A stretch of 53,207 nucleotides of DNA from positions 1-53,207 of the forward strand of contig JAZNAG010000004.1 of assembly GCA_045586405.1 (NCBI GenBank). Direction: 5' to 3'. The notes beneath the pieces are model-generated. The model searched no databases and was not told where the DNA came from. It saw only the letters and a program-made list of their open reading frames with translations. Of this stretch, positions 1 to 7,555 are shown piece after piece; positions within the stretch are counted from its first letter, which is position 1; each line of letters opens with the position of its first letter. The position numbers and the translations under genes were made by a program. The stretch is from SIG607 sp045586405 (GTDB lineage Bacteria; Bacillota; Clostridia; Oscillospirales; Acutalibacteraceae).

Positions 1-94
1 TCTCTATAACTCAAATGGTGTTCTCGCATATCTACTATAACACTTATTTTGAATTCAGTCGAGTATTTTCGTTGTATTTGTCCCTTTTTTGCCA

Positions 95-137
95 TAAAAA
101 TATGCACCTCCAAAAGTGTCTAACTTTTGGGGTGCAT
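95..137 (-). terminator. Intrinsic terminator of the Fe-S scaffold/GGGtGRT operon
   Basis: Two 7-bp arms on each side of a one-base bulge (ATGCACC, bulge, CCAAAAG pairing with CTTTTGG GGTGCAT, 102-116 with 124-137) form a hairpin that, read on the minus strand, is followed by ATATTTTTAT. It lies 45 nt past the stop codon of the GGGtGRT gene. Bases 1-94 hold nothing I can support. Confidence 0.8.
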
Positions 138-181
138 ATCAAAATCCCAAGTCCTTTAGTTTTTATTCAAATAATCTATAA

Positions 182-1183
182 TTATTTGTTCAGCGCTTCG
201 TTAACTGCAACTGCGCAAGCAACAGTCATACCAACCATAGGGTTGTTACCTGCACCGATAAGGCCCATCATTTCTACGTGAGCAGGAACGGAAGAGGAAC
301 CTGCGAACTGAGCGTCAGAGTGCATACGGCCCATTGTATCGGTCATACCGTAGGAAGCAGGACCTGCAGCCATATTATCGGGATGGAGAGTACGACCTGT
401 ACCGCCGCCCGAAGCAACTGAGAAGTATTTCTTGCCCTGTTCGATACATTCTTTCTTATAGGTACCTGCAACGGGATGCTGGAAACGGGTGGGGTTGGTT
501 GAGTTACCGGTGATGGAAACGTCAACACCCTCAAGATGCATAATAGCAACACCTTCACGAACATCGTCTGCACCGTAGCAACGAACCTTAGCGCGTTCAC
601 CGTCTGAATAAGCGGTTTCGCTAACAACGTTTACTTTACCTGTGTGGTAGTCGAACTGAGTCTGAACATAGGTAAAGCCATTGATACGGGAAATGATTTT
701 AGCAGCATCTTTACCAAGACCGTTAAGAACAACGCGGAGAGGTTCTTTTCTTGCTTTGTTGGCGCTTCTTGCAAGACCGATAGCGCCTTCAGCAGCAGCG
801 AAAGATTCGTGACCTGCAAGGAAAGCAAAGCACTTGGTTTCTTCTCTGAGGAGCATAGCACCCAGATTACCGTGGCCAAGACCTACCTTGCGGTCGTCAG
901 CAACAGAACCGGGGATACAGAAAGACTGAAGACCGAGACCGATTTTTTCAGCAGCCTCAGCAGCACTTGCAGCCTTATCCTTAAGAGCAATAGCACAGCC
1001 TACAACATAAGCCCAAGCGGCATTTTCAAAACAGATAGGCTGGATACCCTTTACGATATTGTAAGCATCTACACCTGCATCATCGCAGATTTTCTTTGCT
1101 TCTTCAATAGAAGCGATACCGTGTTTATTAAGTTCAGCATTGATTTGGTCAATACGTCTTTCATAACTTTCAAATAAAGCCAT
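182..1183 (-). CDS. GGGtGRT family protein (function unknown)
   Basis: The 333-residue product has the signature GGGTGRT at about residues 258-264, followed by a His-Pro-Asp stretch, and a Gly/Ala-rich C-terminus. This places it in the GGGtGRT protein family, common in anaerobic Clostridia and without a known reaction. There is no signal peptide or membrane segment, so it should be cytosolic. The start has a good ribosome binding site (GGGAGG, 7 nt before ATG) and lies 17 nt after the stop of the Fe-S scaffold gene, so the two are co-transcribed and end at the terminator at 95-137. The pairing with a NifU-like scaffold suggests, by inference only, a role linked to Fe-S cluster handling or a cluster-dependent enzyme. 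The length matches my memory of the family. Confidence 0.85.
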   Translation of the reverse strand: MALFESYERRIDQINAELNKHGIASIEEAKKICDDAGVDAYNIVKGIQPICFENAAWAYVVGCAIALKDKAASAAEAAEKIGLGLQSFCIPGSVADDRKVGLGHGNLGAMLLREETKCFAFLAGHESFAAAEGAIGLARSANKARKEPLRVVLNGLGKDAAKIISRINGFTYVQTQFDYHTGKVNVVSETAYSDGERAKVRCYGADDVREGVAIMHLEGVDVSITGNSTNPTRFQHPVAGTYKKECIEQGKKYFSVASGGGTGRTLHPDNMAAGPASYGMTDTMGRMHSDAQFAGSSSVPAHVEMMGLIGAGNNPMVGMTVACAVAVNEALNK

Positions 1184-1200
1184 TACTGTTACCTCCCTTA

Positions 1201-1893
1201 TTATTCTTCACGGGGGTCGATGAGCTTAGCAGCGTCATCAACACGTCCGTACTGGCCGCTGGCTTTTTCAAGAGCTTCATTAGCGTCCATACCCTTTTTA
1301 ATCATATCCATCATTTTGCCGAGATGAACAAACTTGTAACCGATAATCTGGTCGTCTTTATCAACGGCAATCTTAGTGATATAACCTTCGGCAAGTTCTA
1401 GGTAACGGGGGCCCTTAGCCTTGGTAGCATAGGTAGTACCAACCTGAGAACGAAGACCTTTACCAAGGTCCTCAAGACCTGCACCGATAGGCAGACCGTC
1501 TTCAGAGAAAGCAGTCTGAGTACGACCGTAAACTATCTGTAAGAAAAGTTCTCTCATAGCGGTGTTGATAGCATCGCAAACAAGGTCGGTATTAAGTGCT
1601 TCAAGAATAGTTTTGCCAACAAGAATTTCAGAAGCCATAGCAGCAGAGTGAGTCATACCGGAACAGCCAAGTGTTTCAACAAGAGCTTCCTCAATTATAC
1701 CCTCTTTAACATTAAGGGTAAGTTTACAGGTACCCTGCTGAGGAGCACACCAGCCCACGCCGTGAGTAAGACCGGAAATATCCTTTACTTCTTTAACCTG
1801 TGTCCACGCGCCTTCCTGCGGAATGGGAGCAGGACCGTGGTATGTACCCTTGGCAAGAGGACACATTTTTTCTACTTCATGTGAGTATTTCAT
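1201..1893 (-). CDS. NifU/SufU-like iron-sulfur cluster assembly scaffold protein
   Basis: The 230-residue product resembles the NifU N-terminal/IscU-type scaffold on which [Fe-S] clusters are built before transfer to apo-proteins. Candidate cluster ligands include the Cys of GWCAPQQGTC (about residues 47-56) and of LGCSGMTHSAA (about 76-86). It is longer than a plain IscU/SufU (about 130-150 residues); the extra C-terminal part continues to an acidic end and has no domain I recognise. The start follows AAAGGAG at 7 nt spacing. No SufB/C/D/S gene is adjacent: the only partner is the GGGtGRT gene 17 nt downstream. A sigma-A promoter and a short leader hairpin precede it. It is probably a specialised scaffold rather than the housekeeping one, which is inference. 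Confidence 0.8.
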   Translation of the reverse strand: MKYSHEVEKMCPLAKGTYHGPAPIPQEGAWTQVKEVKDISGLTHGVGWCAPQQGTCKLTLNVKEGIIEEALVETLGCSGMTHSAAMASEILVGKTILEALNTDLVCDAINTAMRELFLQIVYGRTQTAFSEDGLPIGAGLEDLGKGLRSQVGTTYATKAKGPRYLELAEGYITKIAVDKDDQIIGYKFVHLGKMMDMIKKGMDANEALEKASGQYGRVDDAAKLIDPREE

Positions 1894-1923
1894 AAATAAA
1901 CTCCTTTCGGTTATAAATGCAAC

Positions 1924-1940
1924 AGCCGACTAAGTCGGCT
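1924..1940 (-). other. Hairpin in the 5' leader of the Fe-S scaffold gene
   Basis: AGCCGAC and GTCGGCT pair over a 3-nt loop, about 10 nt after the predicted transcription start and 30 nt before the start codon. On the plus strand it is followed by TTTTTCG, but no plus-strand gene ends here, so a leader element (stabiliser or regulator target) is at least as likely as a terminator. Confidence 0.4.
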
Positions 1941-1957
1941 TTTTCGCTACAAGAATT

Positions 1958-1985
1958 ATTATACCATATTTTAAAAAATGTGCAA
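1958..1985 (-). promoter_or_regulatory. Sigma-A promoter of the Fe-S scaffold operon
   Basis: Minus strand: -35 TTGCAC (1980-1985), 16-nt spacer, -10 TATAAT (1958-1963) preceded by TGG, an extended -10. The predicted start near 1951 gives a leader of about 58 nt. Confidence 0.7.
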
Positions 1986-2070
1986 TAGATATATTGACGA
2001 AATTGACACTTTTTTCACATATTTTGTTAGTTAAAATATTAAAGCCTTAATTTTGTTCGAATTACATAAA

Positions 2071-2099
2071 GAAAAACCCCGATGCGAAACGCATCGGGG
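2071..2099 (-). terminator. Intrinsic terminator of the candidate ncRNA
   Basis: A perfect 10-bp stem (CCCCGATGCG/CGCATCGGGG) with a 3-nt loop, followed on the minus strand by TTTTTC. It isolates the upstream transcript from the Fe-S scaffold operon, which has its own promoter further on. Confidence 0.85.
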
Positions 2100-2109
2100 A
2101 AAAATTAAC

Positions 2110-2175
2110 TGTACATTGGTAACACCCTTATTTATTTAATTCTTACAAACTTAAAATTGTACATGGGTAACACCC
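2110..2175. repeat. Pair of 18-bp direct repeats
   Basis: TGTACATTGGTAACACCC (2110-2127) and TGTACATGGGTAACACCC (2158-2175) differ at one base and are 48 bp apart start to start. They lie in the 3' third of the candidate ncRNA. Multiple short direct repeats of this kind occur at ends of some insertion sequences (IS21-like) and as protein binding sites; no transposase is present. Confidence 0.6.
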
Positions 2176-2479
2176 CTGTTAAAAATTTGGGTTTACACTT
2201 TTGAGGTTTTTACATAAATTTTTCAACTAAAAATAAGGCTTATAATATTTATTCAACCGAATCTTTTTTCGGACTATCATTTCAAAATAAATTTTACAAA
2301 AATTTATATTACTTAACAATTCGCTTATATATTAAATTTGTCTTAGGGCCAAATATAATTGAAGTTAGCTCTTTTTGGGACTCACCTCTTTCAGTTTAAT
2401 GAAATCACCTGTACAGGTTCGGCTTCCATTCTCATTGGTATCAGCCACCTTTCTTTTCGCCTTTCTTTTTTCTGTCTTT

Positions 2480-2508
2480 ATTATAGTACATTTTTAACCA
2501 TTTGTCAA
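2480..2508 (-). promoter_or_regulatory. Full-consensus sigma-A promoter of the candidate ncRNA
   Basis: Minus strand: -35 TTGACA (2503-2508), exactly 17 nt, -10 TATAAT (2480-2485). Both hexamers match consensus, as in rRNA or abundant-RNA promoters. Start predicted near 2473. No open frame with a ribosome binding site follows. Confidence 0.8.
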
Positions 2509-2601
2509 GTGTTTTGTTCAAAACTTTTATATATTTTTTCATATTTTATAAACAATAGCTATAAAAACAGCTTATTTTAGGGGTTATTTTTCAAAAATTC
2601 G

Positions 2602-2630
2602 TTTACGAAACAGAAAATATGTGTTAAAAT
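2602..2630 (+). promoter_or_regulatory. Promoter of nfnAB
   Basis: -35 TTTACG (2602-2607), 17-nt spacer, -10 TAAAAT (2625-2630); start near 2637, 27 nt before the nfnA start codon. Confidence 0.6.
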
Positions 2631-2663
2631 AGAACAGCACAATAGCTACAAGGAGATTTTTAA

Positions 2664-3518
2664 ATGTACAAAATAGTCAGCAAAAAAATTCTTAATCCTT
2701 TTGTTACTATGATGGATATATATGCCCCGCTTGTTGCAAAAAAAGCAGAACCGGGACAGTTTATAATACTTCGTGTTGACAACGACGGTGAACGCATTCC
2801 TCTGACCGTTGCAGGTTATGACAGAGACAAAGGCACCGTCAGAATAATCTTTCAAACGGTTGGCGCTTCTACCCTTCTTTTAAGTAAAAAAGCAGAGGGC
2901 GAATATATAGAAGACTTTGCAGGTCCTTTAGGCGTTGCCACCAAAACCGACGGACTAAAAAAGGTATGTATCGTAGGCGGAGGCGTTGGCTGTGCTATTG
3001 CCCTGCCCATTGCTGAGAAGCTTCATTCAGAGGGCTGTCAGGTCACCTCTGTAATCGGCTTTAGAAACAAAGACCTTGTTATTCTTGAAGACCAATTTAA
3101 CGCTTGTTCCGACCGCCTTTTTGTTATGACCGACGACGGCTCGTATAAAAACAAGGGTAATGTTTGTATGCCGCTAAGCAATATGCTTGAAAGCGGTGAA
3201 ACCTTCGACGAGGTTATTGCAATAGGTCCTCTTGTTATGATGAAATTTACCGTTGAAGCCGTGCGCCCCTACGGTATACCCTGCACCGTTTCTATGAACC
3301 CGATTATGATAGACGGTACAGGTATGTGCGGCGGTTGCAGACTAACCCTTATTGAAGACGGAAAGCCCGTTATCAAATTCGCCTGCGTAGACGGCCCCGA
3401 TTTTGACGGCTACAAGGTAGATTTTGACGAGGCTATGAGCCGAAACGGCATTTATAAGGATTTTGAAAAGCACTCCTTTGACAAAACCTGCAATCTGTTT
3501 AATAAGGAGGCAAAATAA
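2664..3518 (+). CDS. nfnA: NADH-dependent ferredoxin:NADP+ oxidoreductase, small subunit NfnA
   Basis: This 284-residue protein belongs to the ferredoxin-NADP reductase-like family of SudB, PyrK and NfnA. The N-terminal beta-barrel carries the flavin-binding RIPLTVAGYD stretch (about residues 44-53), then the NAD-binding VGGGVGCA (about 104-111), then near residues 218-245 the motif MCGGC...FACVDGPDFDG, which in Nfn holds a [2Fe-2S] cluster (three Cys, one Asp). With NfnB it forms the cytosolic flavin-based electron-bifurcating enzyme that interconverts NADH, reduced ferredoxin and NADPH. The start has AAGGAG at good spacing. Its TAA overlaps the nfnB ATG (TAATG), so the subunits are translationally coupled. 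A SudAB sulfide-dehydrogenase role is the alternative name; the complex is the same. Confidence 0.9.
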   Translation: MYKIVSKKILNPFVTMMDIYAPLVAKKAEPGQFIILRVDNDGERIPLTVAGYDRDKGTVRIIFQTVGASTLLLSKKAEGEYIEDFAGPLGVATKTDGLKKVCIVGGGVGCAIALPIAEKLHSEGCQVTSVIGFRNKDLVILEDQFNACSDRLFVMTDDGSYKNKGNVCMPLSNMLESGETFDEVIAIGPLVMMKFTVEAVRPYGIPCTVSMNPIMIDGTGMCGGCRLTLIEDGKPVIKFACVDGPDFDGYKVDFDEAMSRNGIYKDFEKHSFDKTCNLFNKEAK

Positions 3519-4915
3519 TGAAACCCAATATGAGTAATGTTAAAAATCCCATGCCTTCTCAAGATGCAAAAGTAAGGGCCAAAAATTTCAGCGAAGTTGC
3601 TCTCGGCTATGATAAGGATACTGCAGTTAACGAAGCTCTAAGATGTTTAAACTGCAAAAATATGCCCTGTGTTTCGGGTTGTCCCGTTAATATTCATATT
3701 CCTGCTTTTATAGAAAAAATCAAAGAATGTGATTTCGAAGGTGCTTACGATATTATAAGCAAATCCTCTTCCCTGCCCGCTGTTTGCGGCAGAGTTTGCC
3801 CACAGGAAACACAATGCGAAGCCAAATGCGTTCGTGGCATAAAAGGCGAGCCTGTGGCTATTGGCAGACTTGAACGATTTGTTGCCGACCTTCATAACGA
3901 ATGTGAAAACGCAAACATAGAAAAAATAGAATCTAACGGTGTTAAGGTGGCCATAATCGGCAGCGGCCCATCAGGTCTTACCTGTGCCGGCGACCTTGCA
4001 AGACTCGGCTATGAAGTAACTGTATTTGAAGCTCTTCATGCCGCAGGCGGCGTACTATTATACGGTATTCCCGAATTCAGACTTCCAAAAAAAATTGTAG
4101 AAAAAGAAATTAACAACCTTAAAAATTTAGGTGTTAAATTTGAAACAAACATAATTATAGGCAAGACTCTTACCATAGACGAACTTTTTGAAGACGGTTT
4201 TAAAGCTGTGTTTATTGGTTCGGGTGCAGGACTTCCTAACTTTATGGGTATAAAAGGCGAGGGTCTTAAAGGCGTTTATTCGGCTAACGAATTTTTAACC
4301 AGAAGTAATCTTATGAAGGCTTACAAAGACGACTGTGCCACTCCCATAATGAAAACCGGCAAGGTTTGTGTTGTAGGCGGCGGTAATGTTGCTATGGACG
4401 CTGCAAGAACGGCGCTCAGACTGGGTGCTGAAAAGGTTGATATTGTGTATAGACGCAGTATGGAAGAGCTGCCCGCACGAAAAGAAGAGGTTGAACATGC
4501 CATTGAAGAGGGTATAGAGTTCTTGCTTCTTAATAACCCTGTGGAAATACTCGGAAACGAGGACGGCTTTGTTAAGGGTATGAAGTGTATTAAGATGGAA
4601 CTTGGTGAGCCCGACGAAAAAGGCAGAAGAAGACCTGTACCGATAAAGGACAGCGAGTTTATTTTAGATACCGACGTCGTTATTATCTCAATAGGCACTT
4701 CGCCTAACCCCCTTATAAAATCTACCACTAAAGGTATAGAAGTAAATAAATGGGGCGGTATTATAGTAGACGAAAATACGGGTGCTTCTACAAGAGAAGG
4801 CGTTTATGCAGGCGGTGATGCCGTAACAGGTGCCGCTACCGTAATTTCGGCTATGGGCGCAGGAAAAACTGCCGCCAAAGCAATAGATGAATATATAAAA
4901 GAAAAGCAGTGTTAA
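3518..4915 (+). CDS. nfnB: NADPH-dependent glutamate synthase-like large subunit NfnB
   Basis: The 465-residue product is of GltD/NfnB type. The N-terminus has two Cys-rich [4Fe-4S] motifs: CLNCKNMPCVSGCP (about residues 43-56) and CGRVCPQETQCEAKC (about 90-104). An FAD Rossmann motif GSGPSGLT follows (about 147-154), then an NAD(P) Rossmann motif GGGNVAMD near 287-294. In Nfn the large subunit bears the bifurcating FAD, two [4Fe-4S] clusters and the NADPH site. It starts inside the nfnA stop codon. There is no glutamate synthase large subunit (GltB) next to it, which favours NfnB over GltD. Its stop codon lies in the loop of the shared terminator at 4902-4926. Confidence 0.9.
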   Translation: MKPNMSNVKNPMPSQDAKVRAKNFSEVALGYDKDTAVNEALRCLNCKNMPCVSGCPVNIHIPAFIEKIKECDFEGAYDIISKSSSLPAVCGRVCPQETQCEAKCVRGIKGEPVAIGRLERFVADLHNECENANIEKIESNGVKVAIIGSGPSGLTCAGDLARLGYEVTVFEALHAAGGVLLYGIPEFRLPKKIVEKEINNLKNLGVKFETNIIIGKTLTIDELFEDGFKAVFIGSGAGLPNFMGIKGEGLKGVYSANEFLTRSNLMKAYKDDCATPIMKTGKVCVVGGGNVAMDAARTALRLGAEKVDIVYRRSMEELPARKEEVEHAIEEGIEFLLLNNPVEILGNEDGFVKGMKCIKMELGEPDEKGRRRPVPIKDSEFILDTDVVIISIGTSPNPLIKSTTKGIEVNKWGGIIVDENTGASTREGVYAGGDAVTGAATVISAMGAGKTAAKAIDEYIKEKQC

Positions 4916-4926
4916 TCACTGCTTTT
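4902..4926. terminator. Bidirectional terminator between nfnB and bioY
   Basis: AAAAGCAGTG and CACTGCTTTT form a perfect 10-bp stem over a 5-nt loop; the stem ends in T-tracts in both directions and serves the convergent nfnB and bioY genes. Confidence 0.85.
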
Positions 4927-5462
4927 TAATTTATTTTATATTTAATTTTAAGACCTATCAAAATTCCGACTGTCAATTTTATAATATCAATAGGTATAAA
5001 AGGGATTACACAAACGAAAAGTGACGCTATAAATGGCGTATTGCTGACCAACATATACTGAGTTGTGCCTAATGCATAACAAATAATCATACCAAGCGTA
5101 CTTAAAACAAATTCCATTATAATCCTACTTTTTGCGCTTTTATAGCAAAAACATGAGTTTAGAGAAATCAACAGTGCAAGTATGGGGTACGACCAGATAT
5201 ATCCGCCTGTAGGTCCAAGCAGTACGCCAATGCCACCGCTACCGCCTGAAAATACAGGGATTCCGATAAGACCTATAAGTACGTAGGTTACAGTCGCCAT
5301 AACCGCTTCCAAAGGAGGTAAAACCGCCCCTGCTATCATTATACCTAAAGTTGCTAAGGTAACAGGCACAGCGCCAAGAGGAAAGTTGATAAACGAAAGA
5401 GCGCAAATTATTGCCGCAAAAATACCGCTTCTGCATACCTTATAAAGCATTTTGTTCTTCAC
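4926..5462 (-). CDS. bioY: BioY, substrate-binding S component of a biotin ECF transporter
   Basis: This 178-residue, very hydrophobic protein has about six membrane helices and the BioY signature FSGGSGGIGVLLGPTGGYI near residues 71-89. BioY binds biotin and works with a shared EcfA/A'/T energy module, or alone in some bacteria; no Ecf genes are adjacent, so it should use a shared module. The start is GTG, 8 nt after GGAGG, with a second possible ATG four codons on. It is a single-gene transcript between its own promoter and the bidirectional terminator. I do not see a clear BirA operator, although the spacer between this promoter and the divergent gene is short and AT-rich. Confidence 0.9.
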   Translation of the reverse strand: MKNKMLYKVCRSGIFAAIICALSFINFPLGAVPVTLATLGIMIAGAVLPPLEAVMATVTYVLIGLIGIPVFSGGSGGIGVLLGPTGGYIWSYPILALLISLNSCFCYKSAKSRIIMEFVLSTLGMIICYALGTTQYMLVSNTPFIASLFVCVIPFIPIDIIKLTVGILIGLKIKYKIN

Positions 5463-5489
5463 TTTGCCCCCTCCTTTTGCATATTTTTA

Positions 5490-5518
5490 ATAATAATTTA
5501 AAAAATAATAATTGTCAA
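5490..5518 (-). promoter_or_regulatory. Promoter of bioY
   Basis: Minus strand: -35 TTGACA (5513-5518), 17-nt spacer, -10 TATTAT (5490-5495). The start near 5483 gives a leader of about 20 nt. Confidence 0.65.
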
Positions 5519-5569
5519 TACATCTAATTAGTGTTAAAATATATTTATAATAAACTAAAGGAGTTTTTT

Positions 5570-6202
5570 ATGATTAACGAAAAAGATTTGAATAACATCT
5601 CTTATGGTCTTTACGTACTAAGCGCAAGAGACGGCGACAAGGACAACTGCTGTATTATAAATACAGCACAACAGGTTACCGCTTTCCCATTTAAAATAAG
5701 CGTTACTGTAAACAAAGCCAACTACACTTGTGAAATGATAGATAAAACAGGGCTTTTTAATATTTCCGTATTAAGTGAAAATGCCACCTTTGACATTTTT
5801 GAACAATATGGATTTAAAAGCGGCAGGAATACAGATAAAGTGGGCGGAAATCTCCCACGGACCGAAAACGGCATAATTTATATTAATAGCGTTGCCAACA
5901 CTGTAATTTCAGCTAAGGTTACCAATACAGTTGACCTTGGAACACACCTCCTCTTTATTGGTGATGTTACTGAAACCCTTTCTCTTAATAACGTACCATC
6001 AGCAACCTATTCCTATTACCACAAAAACATCAAGCCGAAGCCTGCCGTTCAAAGCAGTGGCGAAGGCAAAAAATGGGTTTGTACAATTTGCGGATTCATT
6101 TACGATGATGCAAAAGAAAAAGTGCCTTTCGAAGAGCTTCCTGACAGCTGGGTTTGCCCGCTTTGTATGCATCCGAAAAGTGACTTTGAATTAATGGAAT
6201 AA
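5570..6202 (+). CDS. hrb: Flavin reductase-rubredoxin fusion (high-molecular-weight rubredoxin)
   Basis: Residues 1 to about 150 are a split-barrel FMN-binding flavin reductase domain (ISYGLYVLSARDGDK...NTAQQVTAFP). Residues about 162-208 are a rubredoxin with the two Cys pairs CTIC and CPLC around the iron. This matches high-molecular-weight rubredoxin (Hrb), which in Moorella passes electrons from NADH to the flavo-diiron protein FprA for O2 or NO reduction; no fprA is adjacent here. I use ATG 5570, placed 7 nt after AAAGGAG; the longer frame from 5531 would start upstream of that site and of the TATAAT at 5546-5551. Length 210 residues. Likely role: oxidative or nitrosative stress defence in an anaerobe. 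Confidence 0.85.
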   Translation: MINEKDLNNISYGLYVLSARDGDKDNCCIINTAQQVTAFPFKISVTVNKANYTCEMIDKTGLFNISVLSENATFDIFEQYGFKSGRNTDKVGGNLPRTENGIIYINSVANTVISAKVTNTVDLGTHLLFIGDVTETLSLNNVPSATYSYYHKNIKPKPAVQSSGEGKKWVCTICGFIYDDAKEKVPFEELPDSWVCPLCMHPKSDFELME

Positions 6203-6206
6203 TCTA

Positions 6207-6235
6207 TTGAAAAGAGCCTATAAATATGTTAAAAT
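6207..6235 (+). promoter_or_regulatory. Promoter of glyA
   Basis: -35 TTGAAA (6207-6212), 17-nt spacer, -10 TAAAAT (6230-6235). It starts 5 nt after the hrb stop, so glyA has its own promoter although read-through from hrb is possible: no terminator is visible between them. Confidence 0.6.
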
Positions 6236-6266
6236 TTAAAGCAAATATATAAAGCGAGGTATAATA

Positions 6267-7502
6267 ATGTTTTACGACAAATTAAAAGAATTTGACAGCG
6301 AAGTTTACGCTTCTATTGACAGAGAAAACAAACGCCAATCCCATAACATCGAGCTTATCGCAAGTGAAAATATTGTAAGCGAAGCCGTACTTCTTGCCGC
6401 AGGCACTCCCCTTACCAATAAGTACGCTGAGGGTTATCCTTCCAAGCGTTACTACGGCGGCTGTGTATACGTTGATGAAGTAGAAGAAATTGCAAGAGAA
6501 AGAGCAAAAAAACTTTTCGGTGCAGAACACGCTAACGTTCAGCCACATTCAGGCGCAAGCGCTAACCTTGCCGTTTTCTTTGCACTTCTTGAACCGGGCG
6601 ATACCGTCCTTTCTATGAATCTTTCTGAAGGCGGTCATTTATCTCACGGCTCACCAGTTAATATTTCAGGCAAATACTTCAACATTATCCCCTACGGTGT
6701 TGATGAAACCACCCAGACTATTGATTACGATTTAGTAGAAAAATTAGCGCTTGAAAACAAGCCTCGTCTTATCCTTGCAGGTGCTTCCGCTTATGCAAGA
6801 AAAATTGATTTTAAGCGTTTCAAGGAAATTGCCGATAAGGTTGGTGCATATCTTCTTGTTGATATGGCTCATATTGCAGGTCTTGTTGCCGCAGGCCTTC
6901 ACGAAAGTCCGGTTCCTTATGCCGACGTTGTTACCACAACCACACACAAAACCCTTCGCGGTCCTCGCGGCGGACTAATTCTCTGCAAAGAAAAATATGC
7001 CAAGCAAATTGATAAGGCTATATTCCCCGGAATTCAGGGCGGTCCTTTAATGCATATAATTGCCGCTAAGGCTGTTGCTCTCGGTGAAGCGCTGACCGAA
7101 GAATTCAAAGAATATCAGAAGCAGATTATTAGAAACGCCGCTTGTCTTGCTGATGCCTTAAAGTCTGAAGGCTTTAACATTGTTTCCGGTGGTACCGATA
7201 ACCACCTTATGCTTCTCGATCTTCGTAATATGAACCTTACGGGTAAAGAATTCGAGCACATGCTTGATGAGGTACACATTACCGCTAACAAAAACACCAT
7301 TCCTGCCGATCCCCAAAGCCCATTTGTTACAAGTGGTCTGAGAATAGGCACTCCCGCAGTAACCACCAGAGGCTTTAAGGAAGAAGAAATGAAGAAAATT
7401 GCTCATTGGCTCTACCTTGTTGCTACCGACTTCGAAAACAGCAAAGAGCAGATTACCAAAGAAGTTATTGAGCTTTGCGAAAAGTTTCCGATTTATGAAT
7501 AA
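6267..7502 (+). CDS. glyA: Serine hydroxymethyltransferase
   Basis: The 411-residue enzyme has the usual SHMT length. It uses pyridoxal phosphate and tetrahydrofolate to interconvert serine and glycine and feeds 5,10-methylene-THF to one-carbon metabolism in the cytosol. Diagnostic segments: SENIVSEAV near the N-terminus, YAEGYPSKRYYGGC (substrate loop), HSGASANLAV, and the PLP lysine in TTTTHKTLRGPRGG (about residues 222-235). The start follows GCGAGG at normal spacing. It stands alone, between its promoter and the terminator shared with degV. No folate or purine genes are next to it. Confidence 0.97.
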   Translation: MFYDKLKEFDSEVYASIDRENKRQSHNIELIASENIVSEAVLLAAGTPLTNKYAEGYPSKRYYGGCVYVDEVEEIARERAKKLFGAEHANVQPHSGASANLAVFFALLEPGDTVLSMNLSEGGHLSHGSPVNISGKYFNIIPYGVDETTQTIDYDLVEKLALENKPRLILAGASAYARKIDFKRFKEIADKVGAYLLVDMAHIAGLVAAGLHESPVPYADVVTTTTHKTLRGPRGGLILCKEKYAKQIDKAIFPGIQGGPLMHIIAAKAVALGEALTEEFKEYQKQIIRNAACLADALKSEGFNIVSGGTDNHLMLLDLRNMNLTGKEFEHMLDEVHITANKNTIPADPQSPFVTSGLRIGTPAVTTRGFKEEEMKKIAHWLYLVATDFENSKEQITKEVIELCEKFPIYE

Positions 7503-7507
7503 AAATT

Positions 7508-7535
7508 AAGGCTCATCTTTCGATGAGCCTTTTTT
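7508..7535. terminator. Bidirectional terminator between glyA and degV
   Basis: AAGGCTCAT/ATGAGCCTT stem (9 bp, 6-nt loop, 7508-7531) followed by T's on the plus strand, and by AATTTTTATT on the minus strand. Confidence 0.85.
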
Positions 7536-7555
7536 CTGTCTATTCAAAATGTGCC

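Larger units (their letters stand above)
2071..2473 (-). ncRNA. Candidate structured non-coding RNA of about 400 nt, family unknown
   Basis: A near-perfect promoter (2480-2508) and a strong terminator (2071-2099), both on the minus strand, bound about 400 nt without a credible coding frame. Paired elements are visible in the 5' third: GGT/ACC hairpin at 2437-2449; AATGAGA (2430-2436) pairing with TTTCATT (2398-2404) with one G-U; inside it the self-complementary ACCTGTACAGGT (2407-2418). Further on there are ATAAATTTT/AAAATTTAT and CCGAA/TTCGG hairpins. The 3' third carries two 18-bp direct repeats. I looked for and did not find RNase P (GAGGAAAGUCC), tmRNA (T-arm and CCA end) or T-box (GGGUGGnACCGCG) hallmarks. 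It could instead be the leader of a lost gene or the decayed end of a mobile element. Confidence 0.55.

Noticed and set aside
15..281. 88-codon plus-strand frame at the left edge
   Set aside because: Covers the operon terminator and the end of the GGGtGRT gene; no ribosome binding site.
2359..2580. 73-codon plus-strand frame
   Set aside because: Lies over the minus-strand promoter and ncRNA candidate; low-complexity Phe/Ser/Ile translation and no ribosome binding site.
5523..5551. Promoter with TATAAT (5546-5551) for the flavin reductase-rubredoxin gene
   Set aside because: The -10 is good but no acceptable -35 lies at 16-18 nt; I did not list it as a feature.
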